NCBI GenBank assembly: GCA_022844475.1
Contig: JALHLR010000005.1
Coordinates: 62,001 to 126,000 of the forward strand
From: Hyphomonadaceae bacterium
GTDB lineage: Bacteria; Pseudomonadota; Alphaproteobacteria; Caulobacterales; Hyphomonadaceae
Direction: 5' to 3'
DNA length: 64,000 bases
In this document: piece by piece, positions 1 to 8,144 of the stretch
Layout of the letters: every line of letters starts with the position of its first letter
How positions within the stretch are numbered: the stretch's first letter is position 1
Program-made: the position numbers and the translations under genes
Notes under the pieces: generated by a model
The model's input: the letters and a program-made list of their open reading frames with translations, nothing else
Told to the model about the DNA's origin: nothing
The model's database searches: none

Positions 1-670
1 TATCCAGCCCCGCCCCGGTCATCGCCGCGCGCGCCTCTTCTGGCGTCACGAACTTGTTCCAGTCATGCGTCCCCACCGGCAGCCAGCGCAGCACATGCTC
101 CGCTCCCACTACAGCGAACGCAAACGCCTTCGCCGTCCGGTTCAGCGTCGCCATCACCATCATCCCGCCCGGCGCCAGCAGCGCCGCACAGTCCGCCAGG
201 AACCGCGCCGGGTCCTGCACGTGCTCGACGACCTCGAGAGACAGTACGATGTCGAACTTGGGCTCACCTGCGGCGACCAGCCCTTCGACCGTGCCGACGC
301 GATAGTCGACAACTACATTCATGGCATCGGCATGCACCATCGCCGCCTTGATATTCTTGTCGCCCGCATCGATCCCAACCGCATGCGCGCCCAGCCGCGC
401 CATCGGCTCTGTCACCAGCCCGCCACCGCATCCCGCATCCAGAAGGCGCAAGCCCTCCAGCGGCCGCTTGGCATCGGCATCGAGCCCGAAATGCTTCACT
501 GCGGATTCCCGAATGTATGTAAGCCTTACCGGATTGAACTTGTGCAGCGGCGCGAACTTGCCCGTCGGCGACCACCAGTCCGCCGCCATCGCGCGGAACT
601 TCTCGATCTCGGCCGGATCGACGCTGGGAGATTCCGGAATGCTTTCGTCACGTGTCAGGATCTTGGTCAT
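1..670 (-). CDS. ubiG: UbiG: ubiquinone biosynthesis O-methyltransferase (3' end outside window)
   Basis: The minus strand reads from ATG at 670 through to the window edge with no stop, so the C-terminus is missing. UbiG is a SAM-dependent methyltransferase that performs the two O-methylations of ubiquinone synthesis. The N-terminal part has the family signature DWWSPTGKFAPLHKFNPVRL, then the SAM-binding motif LLDAGCGGGLVTEPMARLGA, a G-ID strand end (VGIDAGDKNIKAA) and the motif SLEVVEHVQDP. A second ubiquinone gene, coq7, lies about 10 kb away. The gene is divergent from lysC across a 236-base gap in which I see no clear element. Confidence 0.95.
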   Translation of the reverse strand, partial: MTKILTRDESIPESPSVDPAEIEKFRAMAADWWSPTGKFAPLHKFNPVRLTYIRESAVKHFGLDADAKRPLEGLRLLDAGCGGGLVTEPMARLGAHAVGIDAGDKNIKAAMVHADAMNVVVDYRVGTVEGLVAAGEPKFDIVLSLEVVEHVQDPARFLADCAALLAPGGMMVMATLNRTAKAFAFAVVGAEHVLRWLPVGTHDWNKFVTPEEARAAMTGAGLD

Positions 671-906
671 GACATCTATCTGGACCCGTCGAGCCGCTCT
701 CGCAACGCCTGCCGGCGGCCGGGCCGGGCCAAATTCCGCGTGAGGCAAGGCAGCGCGCGGGGCAGGGTCAACCATCCCGGACAGGGGGAATTTCTTCCGC
801 CAGGAAGCCTATGGCAATCTGCGCATTGCCCTCCGCCGCGTGTGCCCTTAGACACCCTGCCGTCATCCGCCCCCGCCCGGGGGAAGGGCAAGGGACGTAG
901 CCGGTC

Positions 907-2157
907 ATGAATCGCCTGGTGCTGAAATTCGGCGGAACGTCGGTCGCCAATCTCGAGCGCATCGCGCACGTGGCCGATATTGTCGCTGCGCGCCGAGCCG
1001 AAACCCGCGCCATCGCCGTGGTCGTCTCCGCCATGTCGGGGGCCACCAACCAGCTGGTCGAGTGGTCCCGCGGCGCCGCAGGCCCCGACCTTCACGGCCC
1101 GGACTTCGACGATGAATACGATGTCGTCGTAGCCTCCGGCGAACAGGTCACCGCCGGCCTCCTCGCCCTGGCCCTCCGCAAGAAGGGCCTCAAGGCCCGC
1201 TCATGGCTTGGCTGGCAGCTCAAGCTGAAAACCGACGAGGCCCACGGCAAGGCCCGCATAACCGGCTGCGACAACCCCGAATTCATCCGCTCGGTCGATA
1301 GCGGCGAGATCGCCGTCGTCGCCGGCTTCCAGGGCGTCGACGATCATGGCCGCGTTTCGACGCTCGGCCGCGGCGGGTCGGACACGTCCGCCGTCGCCGT
1401 CGCCGCCGCCCTCAAGGCCTCGCTCTGCGACATCTATACCGACGTCGATGGCGTCTACACCACCGACCCGCGCATCACGCCAAAGGCCCGGCGCATCGAG
1501 AAGATCTCCTACGAGGAAATGCTGGAGCTCGCTTCGCTCGGCGCCAAGGTGCTGCAGACGCGCTCGGTCGAGCTTGCAATGAACCATCGCGTTCCCGTGC
1601 GCGTGCTGTCCTCCTTCGAGGGCGCCGTGCCGAAACCAAACACCGGAACGCTCGTGTGCGATGAGGAACAGATCGTGGAAAAGCAGGTTGTCAGCGGCGT
1701 CGCCTATTCGCGTGACGAGGCCAAGTTCAGCATCATCGGCGTGGAAGACCATCCCGGCGTCGCCGCCAACATCTTCGGCGCCCTCGCCGACGCGGGCGTT
1801 AACGTCGACATGATCGTTCAAGCCTCGGCGAAAACCGAAGGCCGCCAGAACATCGTGTTCACATGTCCGGACCGCGACGCCGCCCACGCCAAATCCGTCC
1901 TGGAAAGCCTCAACGGCAATGTCGGCTTCGAGAATCTCTCGGTCGACCGCAACGTCGCGAAGGTCTCGGTCATCGGCGTCGGCATGCGCTCCCACGCCGG
2001 CGTCGCCAAGACGATGTTCCAGGCCCTGTCCGCCAAGGGCATCAACATACAGGTGATCTCGACATCCGAGATCAAGATCTCCGTCCTGATCGACGCCAGC
2101 TACACCGAGCTGGCCGTACGCGCGCTGCACACAGCATATGGGCTGGACGCGGACTGA
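907..2157 (+). CDS. lysC: Aspartate kinase
   Basis: The 416-residue protein phosphorylates L-aspartate, the first step to lysine, threonine, methionine and diaminopimelate. The N-terminal amino-acid kinase domain opens with LVLKFGGTSVANLERI and carries the GRGGSDTSAVAVAAAL substrate region near residues 155-170. Two ACT domains follow (about residues 265-410), including FSIIGVEDHPGVAANIFGAL and VSVIGVGMRSHAGVAKTMF, the usual place for feedback control by lysine or threonine. Length is normal for a monofunctional proteobacterial LysC. The order lysC then ptsP is common in alphaproteobacteria. Confidence 0.97.
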   Translation: MNRLVLKFGGTSVANLERIAHVADIVAARRAETRAIAVVVSAMSGATNQLVEWSRGAAGPDLHGPDFDDEYDVVVASGEQVTAGLLALALRKKGLKARSWLGWQLKLKTDEAHGKARITGCDNPEFIRSVDSGEIAVVAGFQGVDDHGRVSTLGRGGSDTSAVAVAAALKASLCDIYTDVDGVYTTDPRITPKARRIEKISYEEMLELASLGAKVLQTRSVELAMNHRVPVRVLSSFEGAVPKPNTGTLVCDEEQIVEKQVVSGVAYSRDEAKFSIIGVEDHPGVAANIFGALADAGVNVDMIVQASAKTEGRQNIVFTCPDRDAAHAKSVLESLNGNVGFENLSVDRNVAKVSVIGVGMRSHAGVAKTMFQALSAKGINIQVISTSEIKISVLIDASYTELAVRALHTAYGLDAD

Positions 2158-2159
2158 CA

Positions 2160-2470
2160 GGCCAGAAGGTTCTCGCAGCCCGTCATTCCGGAGGCGCGAA
2201 GCGTTATCCGTGACCCATTTGTCGGTTTTCGAGGATGTGTGAACGGTTTTCAGGCCTTGGTTCGCGCCTCTCGGGACGGCGATCGTCCCCATTGGCTGCG
2301 TAGCCTTTATGGTGGGCAGTCCCGAAGGGCCGTCCGTCGAACCACGAGGGCGGGGTTCACCAGCGCCCGTCAGCTGTCCCTCCACGACAATTTTCAACCC
2401 CGCCACAAAAACATACCGGAAAGCGCCCTCAGTAAATCGGCGCACAATGACGTCCGCCCTGTTATCCGCT
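2160..2470. repeat. Intergenic palindromic repeat region between lysC and ptsP
   Basis: This 345-base gap has no convincing gene. It holds a perfect 10-base inverted repeat, GAGGCGCGAA at 2191-2200 against TTCGCGCCTC at 2261-2270. It also has a second set of complementary blocks (GGGACGGC near 2274 with GGCCGTCC near 2328), so it could fold as a long imperfect hairpin. The stretch 2331-2370 recurs in similar form at 30316-30354. A dispersed intergenic repeat family is the simplest reading. Confidence 0.5.
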
Positions 2471-2502
2471 AAAGCGCGGTAACAAGCCCAAACGGAGACC
2501 CC

Positions 2503-4797
2503 GTGACCGATCGCGGAAGGCCAGGAGAGAAGGGATCTTCATCGCCCCGCCCCCCTGCGGGCGGCGGCGGCGCCAAGCTTCTGCTCTCGCGCCTGCGCGC
2601 CCTGATGGCCAACCAGGCGCAGGACCCCAAGCGTCTCGAACGGGTCGTGGAACTCATCGCCAACACCATGGTGGCCGATGTCTGCTCGATCTACCTTCGG
2701 TCGGAGGACGAAAGCCTCCTTCTGATGGCGACCCAGGGCCTGCGCCCGGAAGCCGTCGGCCGCACGCGCATGAAGGAAAACGAAGGCCTCGTCGGCCTCG
2801 TCTCCTCCACCGCCCGTCCGCTCCGCCTCACCGACGCCTTCTCGCACCCGCGCTTTTCCTACCGGCCGGAAACAGGCGAAGACCCGTTCCACTCCTTCCT
2901 CGGCGTGCCGATTCTCCGGGGCGGCCGCGTCCTCGGCGTGGTGGTCGTCCAGAACCGGACAGAGCGCGCCTATGACGATGAGGAGGCCGAAGCTCTCCAG
3001 ACCGTCGCGATGGTGCTGGCCGAACTCGTCGCCTCCGCCGCCGACACGCTCAGCGCCGGCCTGCGCCAGACGCGCCCCGTGGAACTCCGCGGCCGCGCCA
3101 TGAATGAAGGCCTCGCATCAGGTGTCGTGCATCTGTACGACCCCGTTGTTCCGCCCGCCCGGCTGTTTGCCGCCGACCCGGAACTCGAGGAGCGCCGCCT
3201 CAATGACGCACTCGAGGCGCTTCGCAACTCGATCGACGCCATGCTGACCCGCGCCGGTCCCGTCCTGTTCGGCGAAAGCCGCGACGTGCTCGAAACATAC
3301 CGCCTCTTCGCACATGACCCGAGCTGGGAAGCCCGCCTCGTCGAAGCCGTCCGCACCGGCCTCTCAGCGGAAGCCGCCGTCGACCGCGTTCGCCGCGAAC
3401 ACCGCGCCCGCCTCGAAAACGCCCGCGACGGCTTCCTGCGCGAACGCCTGCACGACCTCGAAGACCTCGAAAACCGCCTCCTGCGACAGCTCAACGGCGA
3501 TGATGGCGGTGGCCGCGTCGCCCCGCCCGGGGCCATTCTTGTCGCCAGCCGCATCGGCCCGGCCGAACTGCTCGAATACCGTGACGCACAGCTTGCGGGC
3601 ATCGCGCTGGAAGAAGCCGGGGCCGGCTCCCACGCCGCCATCGTCGCCCGCGCCATGGGCGTCCCCGCTGTCGGTGGCCTCACCGGACTCGTCACGAGGG
3701 CTGAAGACGGTGACCTGATGATCATCGACGGCGAGGGCGGGGTGGTACACATCCGCCCCGAAGCCGAAATGATGTCCAGCTTCCAGGCCCGCGTCGCCAT
3801 ATCCGAGCAGACGCAAGCCGAACTCTCCCGCCTGCGCGACGAGCCCGCAAGGACGACAGATGGCGTGGAAATCGACCTCTACATCAACGCCGGCCTCAGC
3901 TTCGACCTCGACCATCTCGACACCGTCGGCGCCAAGGGCGTCGGCTTGTTCCGGACCGAGTTCCAGTTCATGGCGTCCGAGACGATGCCGGGCCTCGACG
4001 AACAATCACAATTCTACAAATCCGTCATCGACCGGGCAGGCGACCGTCCCGTCACCTTCCGAACCATCGATCTCGGCGGCGACAAGATCGCTCCCTTCAT
4101 GGGCAGGCGTGAGCGTGAGGAAAATCCCGCCCTCGGCTGGCGCGCCCTTCGCATGGCGCTCGACCACCCCTTCTTCTTCCGCCGCCAGCTCCGCGCCCTG
4201 ATCCGTGCTTCCCGCGGCAAGACGCTGCGGTTGATGTTCCCGATGGTCGCCACCGTCGAGGAGTTCGAGGCTGCCCGGCGTCTTCTCGACAGCGAAATGG
4301 AATGGGCGGTGAAGTTCGGCCGCGACCTCCCCAACCGGCTTCAGGTCGGCGCCATGGTCGAGACGCCCTCGCTCGCTTTCTCGATCGACCAGCTCAAGGG
4401 CAAGGCCGATTTCCTCTCGGTCGGAACCAACGACCTGATGCAATTCTTCTTCGCCGCCGATCGCGATAACGCCCGCCTTGCAGGCCGTTACGACCTGTTG
4501 AGCCGTCCCGCCATGCGCCTGATGCAGCGCATGCGGCAACGCGCCGACGAGGCGTCGCTGCCGATCACCGTCTGCGGCGAGGCGGCCGGCCGGCCGCTCG
4601 AAGCTCTTGCCCTGATCGCGCTTGGTTACCGCAAGCTCTCGATGCAGGCCTCCCGCATCGCGCCCGTGAAACTGCTGGTTCGCTCGGTCGACATGGCTGT
4701 GTTGGCGCGGGACGTGCAAGCTGTGCTCGACGGTCCGGCACCCTCGATACGTAACGCAATGTTAAGTGTTGCGGCGGGGCTTGGGCTGAAGATTTAG
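2503..4797 (+). CDS. ptsP: PtsP: phosphoenolpyruvate-protein phosphotransferase of the nitrogen PTS (EI-Ntr)
   Basis: The 764-residue protein autophosphorylates from PEP and passes phosphate to NPr in the regulatory nitrogen PTS. A GAF domain (about 20-170) precedes the enzyme I module. The phospho-histidine site is GAGSHAAIVARAMGVPAVGG (about residue 370), and the C-terminal PEP-binding barrel has LFRTEFQFMA, DLGGDK and VCGEAAGRP. GTG is chosen as start because CGGAG lies just upstream. The first about 25 residues (SSPRPPAGGGG) are low complexity and not part of the GAF fold. Confidence 0.96.
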   Translation: MTDRGRPGEKGSSSPRPPAGGGGAKLLLSRLRALMANQAQDPKRLERVVELIANTMVADVCSIYLRSEDESLLLMATQGLRPEAVGRTRMKENEGLVGLVSSTARPLRLTDAFSHPRFSYRPETGEDPFHSFLGVPILRGGRVLGVVVVQNRTERAYDDEEAEALQTVAMVLAELVASAADTLSAGLRQTRPVELRGRAMNEGLASGVVHLYDPVVPPARLFAADPELEERRLNDALEALRNSIDAMLTRAGPVLFGESRDVLETYRLFAHDPSWEARLVEAVRTGLSAEAAVDRVRREHRARLENARDGFLRERLHDLEDLENRLLRQLNGDDGGGRVAPPGAILVASRIGPAELLEYRDAQLAGIALEEAGAGSHAAIVARAMGVPAVGGLTGLVTRAEDGDLMIIDGEGGVVHIRPEAEMMSSFQARVAISEQTQAELSRLRDEPARTTDGVEIDLYINAGLSFDLDHLDTVGAKGVGLFRTEFQFMASETMPGLDEQSQFYKSVIDRAGDRPVTFRTIDLGGDKIAPFMGRREREENPALGWRALRMALDHPFFFRRQLRALIRASRGKTLRLMFPMVATVEEFEAARRLLDSEMEWAVKFGRDLPNRLQVGAMVETPSLAFSIDQLKGKADFLSVGTNDLMQFFFAADRDNARLAGRYDLLSRPAMRLMQRMRQRADEASLPITVCGEAAGRPLEALALIALGYRKLSMQASRIAPVKLLVRSVDMAVLARDVQAVLDGPAPSIRNAMLSVAAGLGLKI

Positions 4798-4907
4798 GTT
4801 GTGGCGGTATCGGCGCCCTCTTACCTTGATAATGACTTGTTAGGGTGGTGGGCGTTAATCGGGATAGGCTTGTCTTCAGTAATCGCCTTCCCGTTTCGGA
4901 CAGACAT

Positions 4908-6086
4908 ATGAGCGGCGTGGCCAAGGACGACACCAACCCCAATTCGCCTGCGGATGAGACGGCTACCGTAACGAGCGAAGCCGATGCTGGCCAGGCTGTT
5001 GCCGAGGTCACCGCTTCCGCGCAATCCAAGGACGACGAACCTCGCGCCCGCCGTGGCGCCCCCCACCTGCGTGTGGTGAGCGACAACGAGATCGAGTTTG
5101 CCGCCCAGGCTGCTGCTGCACACACCCGCATCGGCGACGCCATTCGCGCCGCGCGCGAGAATTCGGGGTTCACGCTCGAACAGGTCTCCCGCGAGACCCG
5201 CGTTCACCTCAGCCACCTCCGCGCCATCGAGGAGATGACGCCCGGCCTGCTCGGCGCCCCAGTCTACGCCAAGGGCTACATCAAGTCCTACGCCCGCTTT
5301 CTCGGCATGGACGAACAGACCACGCTCGACCGTTACCTGTCCGAATGCGCCGCCATCCTGAAAGACCCGGAAAAGCTGGAAATCGCGCCATCGGCCTCGT
5401 CCAATGCGCGCAAGCTGCCGGTCGCCGTACCCATGCTCGGCATCCTGATGGTCGCCCTGGTCGGGGGCGGCGCCATCATGTTTTTCAACAGCGGTGACAA
5501 GACCCCGGCTGTCACATCTGAAACCTCGACTGCCGCCGCCGGCGTGGGCCCGATTGCCCAACCCGTCGCGCCCCAACTCCGCATCGTCGCCCTGAAGCGC
5601 TCCATGCTGGAAGTGCGTTCTGCCAAAGGCGACAAGTACGTCCACCGCTACTACAACCCCGGCGAATTCTTCGTGGTCCGCGTCGGCGCGGGCTTCACCG
5701 TTTCTGCCGAGGACGGCACTGCCTTCGAATGGCGCTTAGGGGACCAGTCGCTTGGCCTGCTGCAGGAAGCCGGTGGTCCGGTTTTCTCGGCAAACGTCGA
5801 CCAGGCCGCCCAGCGCCCGCCTATCGTCACGGCCCCGCCCGTCATCGAGCCCGTCGCCTCCGACACGGACGCAAACGCTCTCACAACCCCCGGCCAGCCG
5901 GCGGCCGGCGCAAGCCCCGCTCCGGCTCCGGCCAGGCCGCGCCCCCGTCCGGCGACGCCGCCCGCCGCCACCAGCGCCACGCCATCCGCACCGCCCGCCG
6001 CAACGCCCGCGCCGGCCCAGCCCCCGGTCCGCGACCCCGCGCTCGACGCCTATCCGGATCAAGTCGCGCCGCCTACCGCCCAGTAG
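4908..6086 (+). CDS. RodZ-like helix-turn-helix membrane protein (XRE HTH + TM + DUF4115)
   Basis: The protein has about 392 residues from ATG 4908; an in-frame GTG at 4845 is an alternative. After an acidic leader comes a RodZ-type HTH (IGDAIRAARENSGFTLEQVSRE ... VYAKGYIKSYARFLGM). A single transmembrane helix follows (PVAVPMLGILMVALVGGGAIMFF), then a periplasmic DUF4115 domain (LRIVALKRSMLEVRSAKG ... SLGLLQEAG), and last a Pro/Ala-rich tail of about 90 residues. RodZ proteins link MreB to the envelope and influence cell shape. Assignment to RodZ proper is inference; the domain order is visible. It sits between ptsP and ispG, a conserved alphaproteobacterial position. Confidence 0.85.
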   Translation: MSGVAKDDTNPNSPADETATVTSEADAGQAVAEVTASAQSKDDEPRARRGAPHLRVVSDNEIEFAAQAAAAHTRIGDAIRAARENSGFTLEQVSRETRVHLSHLRAIEEMTPGLLGAPVYAKGYIKSYARFLGMDEQTTLDRYLSECAAILKDPEKLEIAPSASSNARKLPVAVPMLGILMVALVGGGAIMFFNSGDKTPAVTSETSTAAAGVGPIAQPVAPQLRIVALKRSMLEVRSAKGDKYVHRYYNPGEFFVVRVGAGFTVSAEDGTAFEWRLGDQSLGLLQEAGGPVFSANVDQAAQRPPIVTAPPVIEPVASDTDANALTTPGQPAAGASPAPAPARPRPRPATPPAATSATPSAPPAATPAPAQPPVRDPALDAYPDQVAPPTAQ

Positions 6087-6165
6087 CAGGCGCAATCCGC
6101 CTACCCGTCTTTACGGGCACGCGCAAAAGGCCCAAATGTCCGCAATCGGCTGATCGGGCAGGTGC

Positions 6166-7305
6166 ATGAGCCACGACATCAATCACATCCGCCCTTGGCG
6201 CACGATCGTGCGGCGCAAGTCGCGGCAGATCCGCGTCGGCAACGTCCTTGTGGGCGGCGACGCCCCCATCTCCGTCCAGTCTATGACCAACACGCCGACC
6301 TCTGACGCCAAGGCCACGATCGAACAGATCCGCGGCCTCGAGGAAGCCGGCGCCGATATCGTCCGCGTCTCATGTCCCGATGAAGAATCGACAGCCGCGA
6401 TGCCCGAAATCTGCCGCGCCGCGAATGTGCCGATCGTCGCCGACATCCACTTCCACTACAAACGCGGCATCGAAGCCGCCAAGGCCGGTGCCGCTTGCCT
6501 CCGCATCAACCCGGGCAATATCGGCAACGCCTCGCGGGTGAGGGACGTGGTGCAGGCCGCCAAGGACCATGGCTGCTCGATGCGCATCGGCGTCAACGGC
6601 GGCAGCCTCGAACGCCACCTGCTGGAAAAGTACGGCGAGCCCTGTCCCGAAGCGATGGTGGAAAGCGCGCTCGACCATGCGCGCATCCTCGATGACCACG
6701 ACTTCCACGAATACAAGATTTCGGTGAAGGCCTCCGATCCGTTCCTCACGGCCGCCGCCTATCACCAGCTCGCCGACGCCACCGACGCGCCGCTGCATCT
6801 CGGCGTCACGGAAGCAGGCGGCCTGCGCACCGGCACCGTCAAATCCGCCATTGGCATCGGATCGCTGCTCTGGGCCGGCATCGGCGATACGATCCGTGTT
6901 TCGCTCTCGGCCGAACCCGTCGAGGAAATCCGCGCCGGTTACGAAATCCTGAAATCGCTCGGCCTTCGCACAAGGGGCGTGAATATCATCTCGTGCCCCA
7001 GCTGCGCCCGTCAGGGCTTCGATGTCATCCGTACCGTCGAGACGCTGGAAAAGCGCCTCGCCCACATCCAGGAGCCGATCTCGCTCTCGATCATCGGCTG
7101 CGTCGTCAACGGCCCCGGTGAGGCCACCATGACCGACCTCGGCTTTACGGGAGGCGGCAAGGACGCCGGCATGATGTATGTCTCCGGCAAGCCCGACCAC
7201 AAAGTCACCAACGCCGAAATGGTCGACAAGATTGTTGCGCAGGTCGAGGCGAGGGCGGCTATCCTCCGCGCCGCGAAAGAGGTCGCGGCGCAAGCGGCGG
7301 AGTGA
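6166..7305 (+). CDS. ispG: IspG (GcpE): (E)-4-hydroxy-3-methylbut-2-enyl-diphosphate synthase
   Basis: The 379-residue enzyme catalyses the penultimate step of the MEP isoprenoid pathway using a [4Fe-4S] cluster. The N-terminal barrel starts with [26 protein letters not shown] (start of the domain) and has SMTNTPTSD. The cluster ligands are in [12 protein letters not shown] and [10 protein letters not shown] (about residues 270-318). Isoprenoids from this pathway also feed the ubiquinone tail made with ubiG and coq7. Length and motifs are complete. Confidence 0.97.
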   Translation: MSHDINHIRPWRTIVRRKSRQIRVGNVLVGGDAPISVQSMTNTPTSDAKATIEQIRGLEEAGADIVRVSCPDEESTAAMPEICRAANVPIVADIHFHYKRGIEAAKAGAACLRINPGNIGNASRVRDVVQAAKDHGCSMRIGVNGGSLERHLLEKYGEPCPEAMVESALDHARILDDHDFHEYKISVKASDPFLTAAAYHQLADATDAPLHLGVTEAGGLRTGTVKSAIGIGSLLWAGIGDTIRVSLSAEPVEEIRAGYEILKSLGLRTRGVNIISCPSCARQGFDVIRTVETLEKRLAHIQEPISLSIIGCVVNGPGEATMTDLGFTGGGKDAGMMYVSGKPDHKVTNAEMVDKIVAQVEARAAILRAAKEVAAQAAE

Positions 7306-7566
7306 TCATTCAGCCCACTGCTGTAGCGTGTATGCGACAGCCTCGGCGATGTAAGCTGCTGTTACCCGGTCAACCTCCAGACGAGCTTCGCTTCCGCAGC
7401 GATACGCGCGCATTCGTGGTCCCTCACCGCGGGAAGGCTGGCGAGGACATGACCCGCAGAAAAGGCAGGAAAAATGCTTGCGGTGTCCTCGCCCGATGGC
7501 GACAGGCCGAGCGGCGCCACAGCTCTGTTGAGCCCGCCCGTCGATGTGCTGAGAACGTCAAGGTCC
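7306..7566 (-). pseudogene. Possible frameshifted gene remnant of unknown family
   Basis: The 375-base gap between ispG and the MliC-like gene has protein-like reading on the minus strand. One frame runs from 7566 (after a TAG) as DLDVLSTSTGGLNRAVAPLG ... ARIAAEAKLVWRLTG-stop. A second frame continues from the same point as LEVDRVTAAYIAEAVAYTLQ and stops at 7306-7308. Joined by a frameshift near 7385 they give a smooth amphipathic C-terminus, but there is no start codon in a sensible place. I do not recognise a family. This may be chance in GC-rich sequence. Confidence 0.22.
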
Positions 7567-7680
7567 TAGCATGCCAAGCAGCCTGGCGTCTTCGCTACAG
7601 GATATCATCCCGTCGACCGGCTCTTGCCACCATCTGCGGCCTCACGCAGTCTCCCGGCATACACACGCGGGGCCAAACTC

Positions 7681-8028
7681 ATGTCATCCATCCATCGCCC
7701 GCTCATCGCGCTGCTGGCGCTCTGCGCAATCTCCCCCGTCGCCCATTCCCAGACACAAACCACCGCCCCCGAAACTGGCGCGAGTTTCCAATGCCAGGAT
7801 GGATCGAAAATGGTCCTCTCCTTCGCCGAGGCTGCCAACGGCATCGACGCCGTCATCTGGCTGCATGGCGCAACCTACCGCCTCCCGAACCAGCCGCCCC
7901 GACAGGGGCCGGTGCAGGTTGTCTGGAGCGATGGCGAACACTCCCTGACGTGGAGCCCCGGCGTCCAGCTGATGTGGATGGCCAGCGACGCCCACCTCAT
8001 GTGCGGCCGCGGCGGTCACAAACACTGA
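7681..8028 (+). CDS. MliC-like secreted protein (C-type lysozyme inhibitor fold)
   Basis: This is a 115-residue protein. The start at 7681 is preferred over an in-frame ATG at 7624 because it gives a clean signal peptide (SSIHRPLIALLALCAISPVAHSQ). The mature part matches the MliC/PliC layout: an opening FQCQDGSKMVLSF, a central alternating strand YRLPNQPPRQGP, a W-DGEHSLTW segment and a closing cysteine (LMCGRGG). Two cysteines could form the usual disulphide. Family proteins inhibit lysozyme in the periplasm. There is no lipobox cysteine, so it is likely soluble. Assignment rests on motif pattern only. Confidence 0.65.
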   Translation: MSSIHRPLIALLALCAISPVAHSQTQTTAPETGASFQCQDGSKMVLSFAEAANGIDAVIWLHGATYRLPNQPPRQGPVQVVWSDGEHSLTWSPGVQLMWMASDAHLMCGRGGHKH

Positions 8029-8035
8029 CCTTCAA

Positions 8036-8112
8036 GAAGAAGTCCTCCCGCGCCGAAGGCGGGGGAGGTGGCATGCGAATCATGACCGAGGGTGGCGCCT
8101 GCAGAGCAGGCG
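8036..8112. repeat. Intergenic palindromic repeat downstream of the M13 peptidase
   Basis: CCTCCCGC at about 8047 faces GGCGGGGGAGG at about 8061 across GCCGAA, giving a GC-rich hairpin, followed by GGCGCCTGCAGAGCAGGCGG with a second small inverted repeat. It lies between the convergent MliC-like and M13 genes, so it could also help end both transcripts. No T-run follows. Confidence 0.4.
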
Positions 8113-8144
8113 GATCGCGCACCACGCTCGCCCGCGCAGCGCAA

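Noticed and set aside
1201-2445. 414-codon minus-strand ORF opposite lysC
   Set aside because: Antisense frame of a well-supported aspartate kinase; composition is Gly/Asp/Val-rich and non-family.
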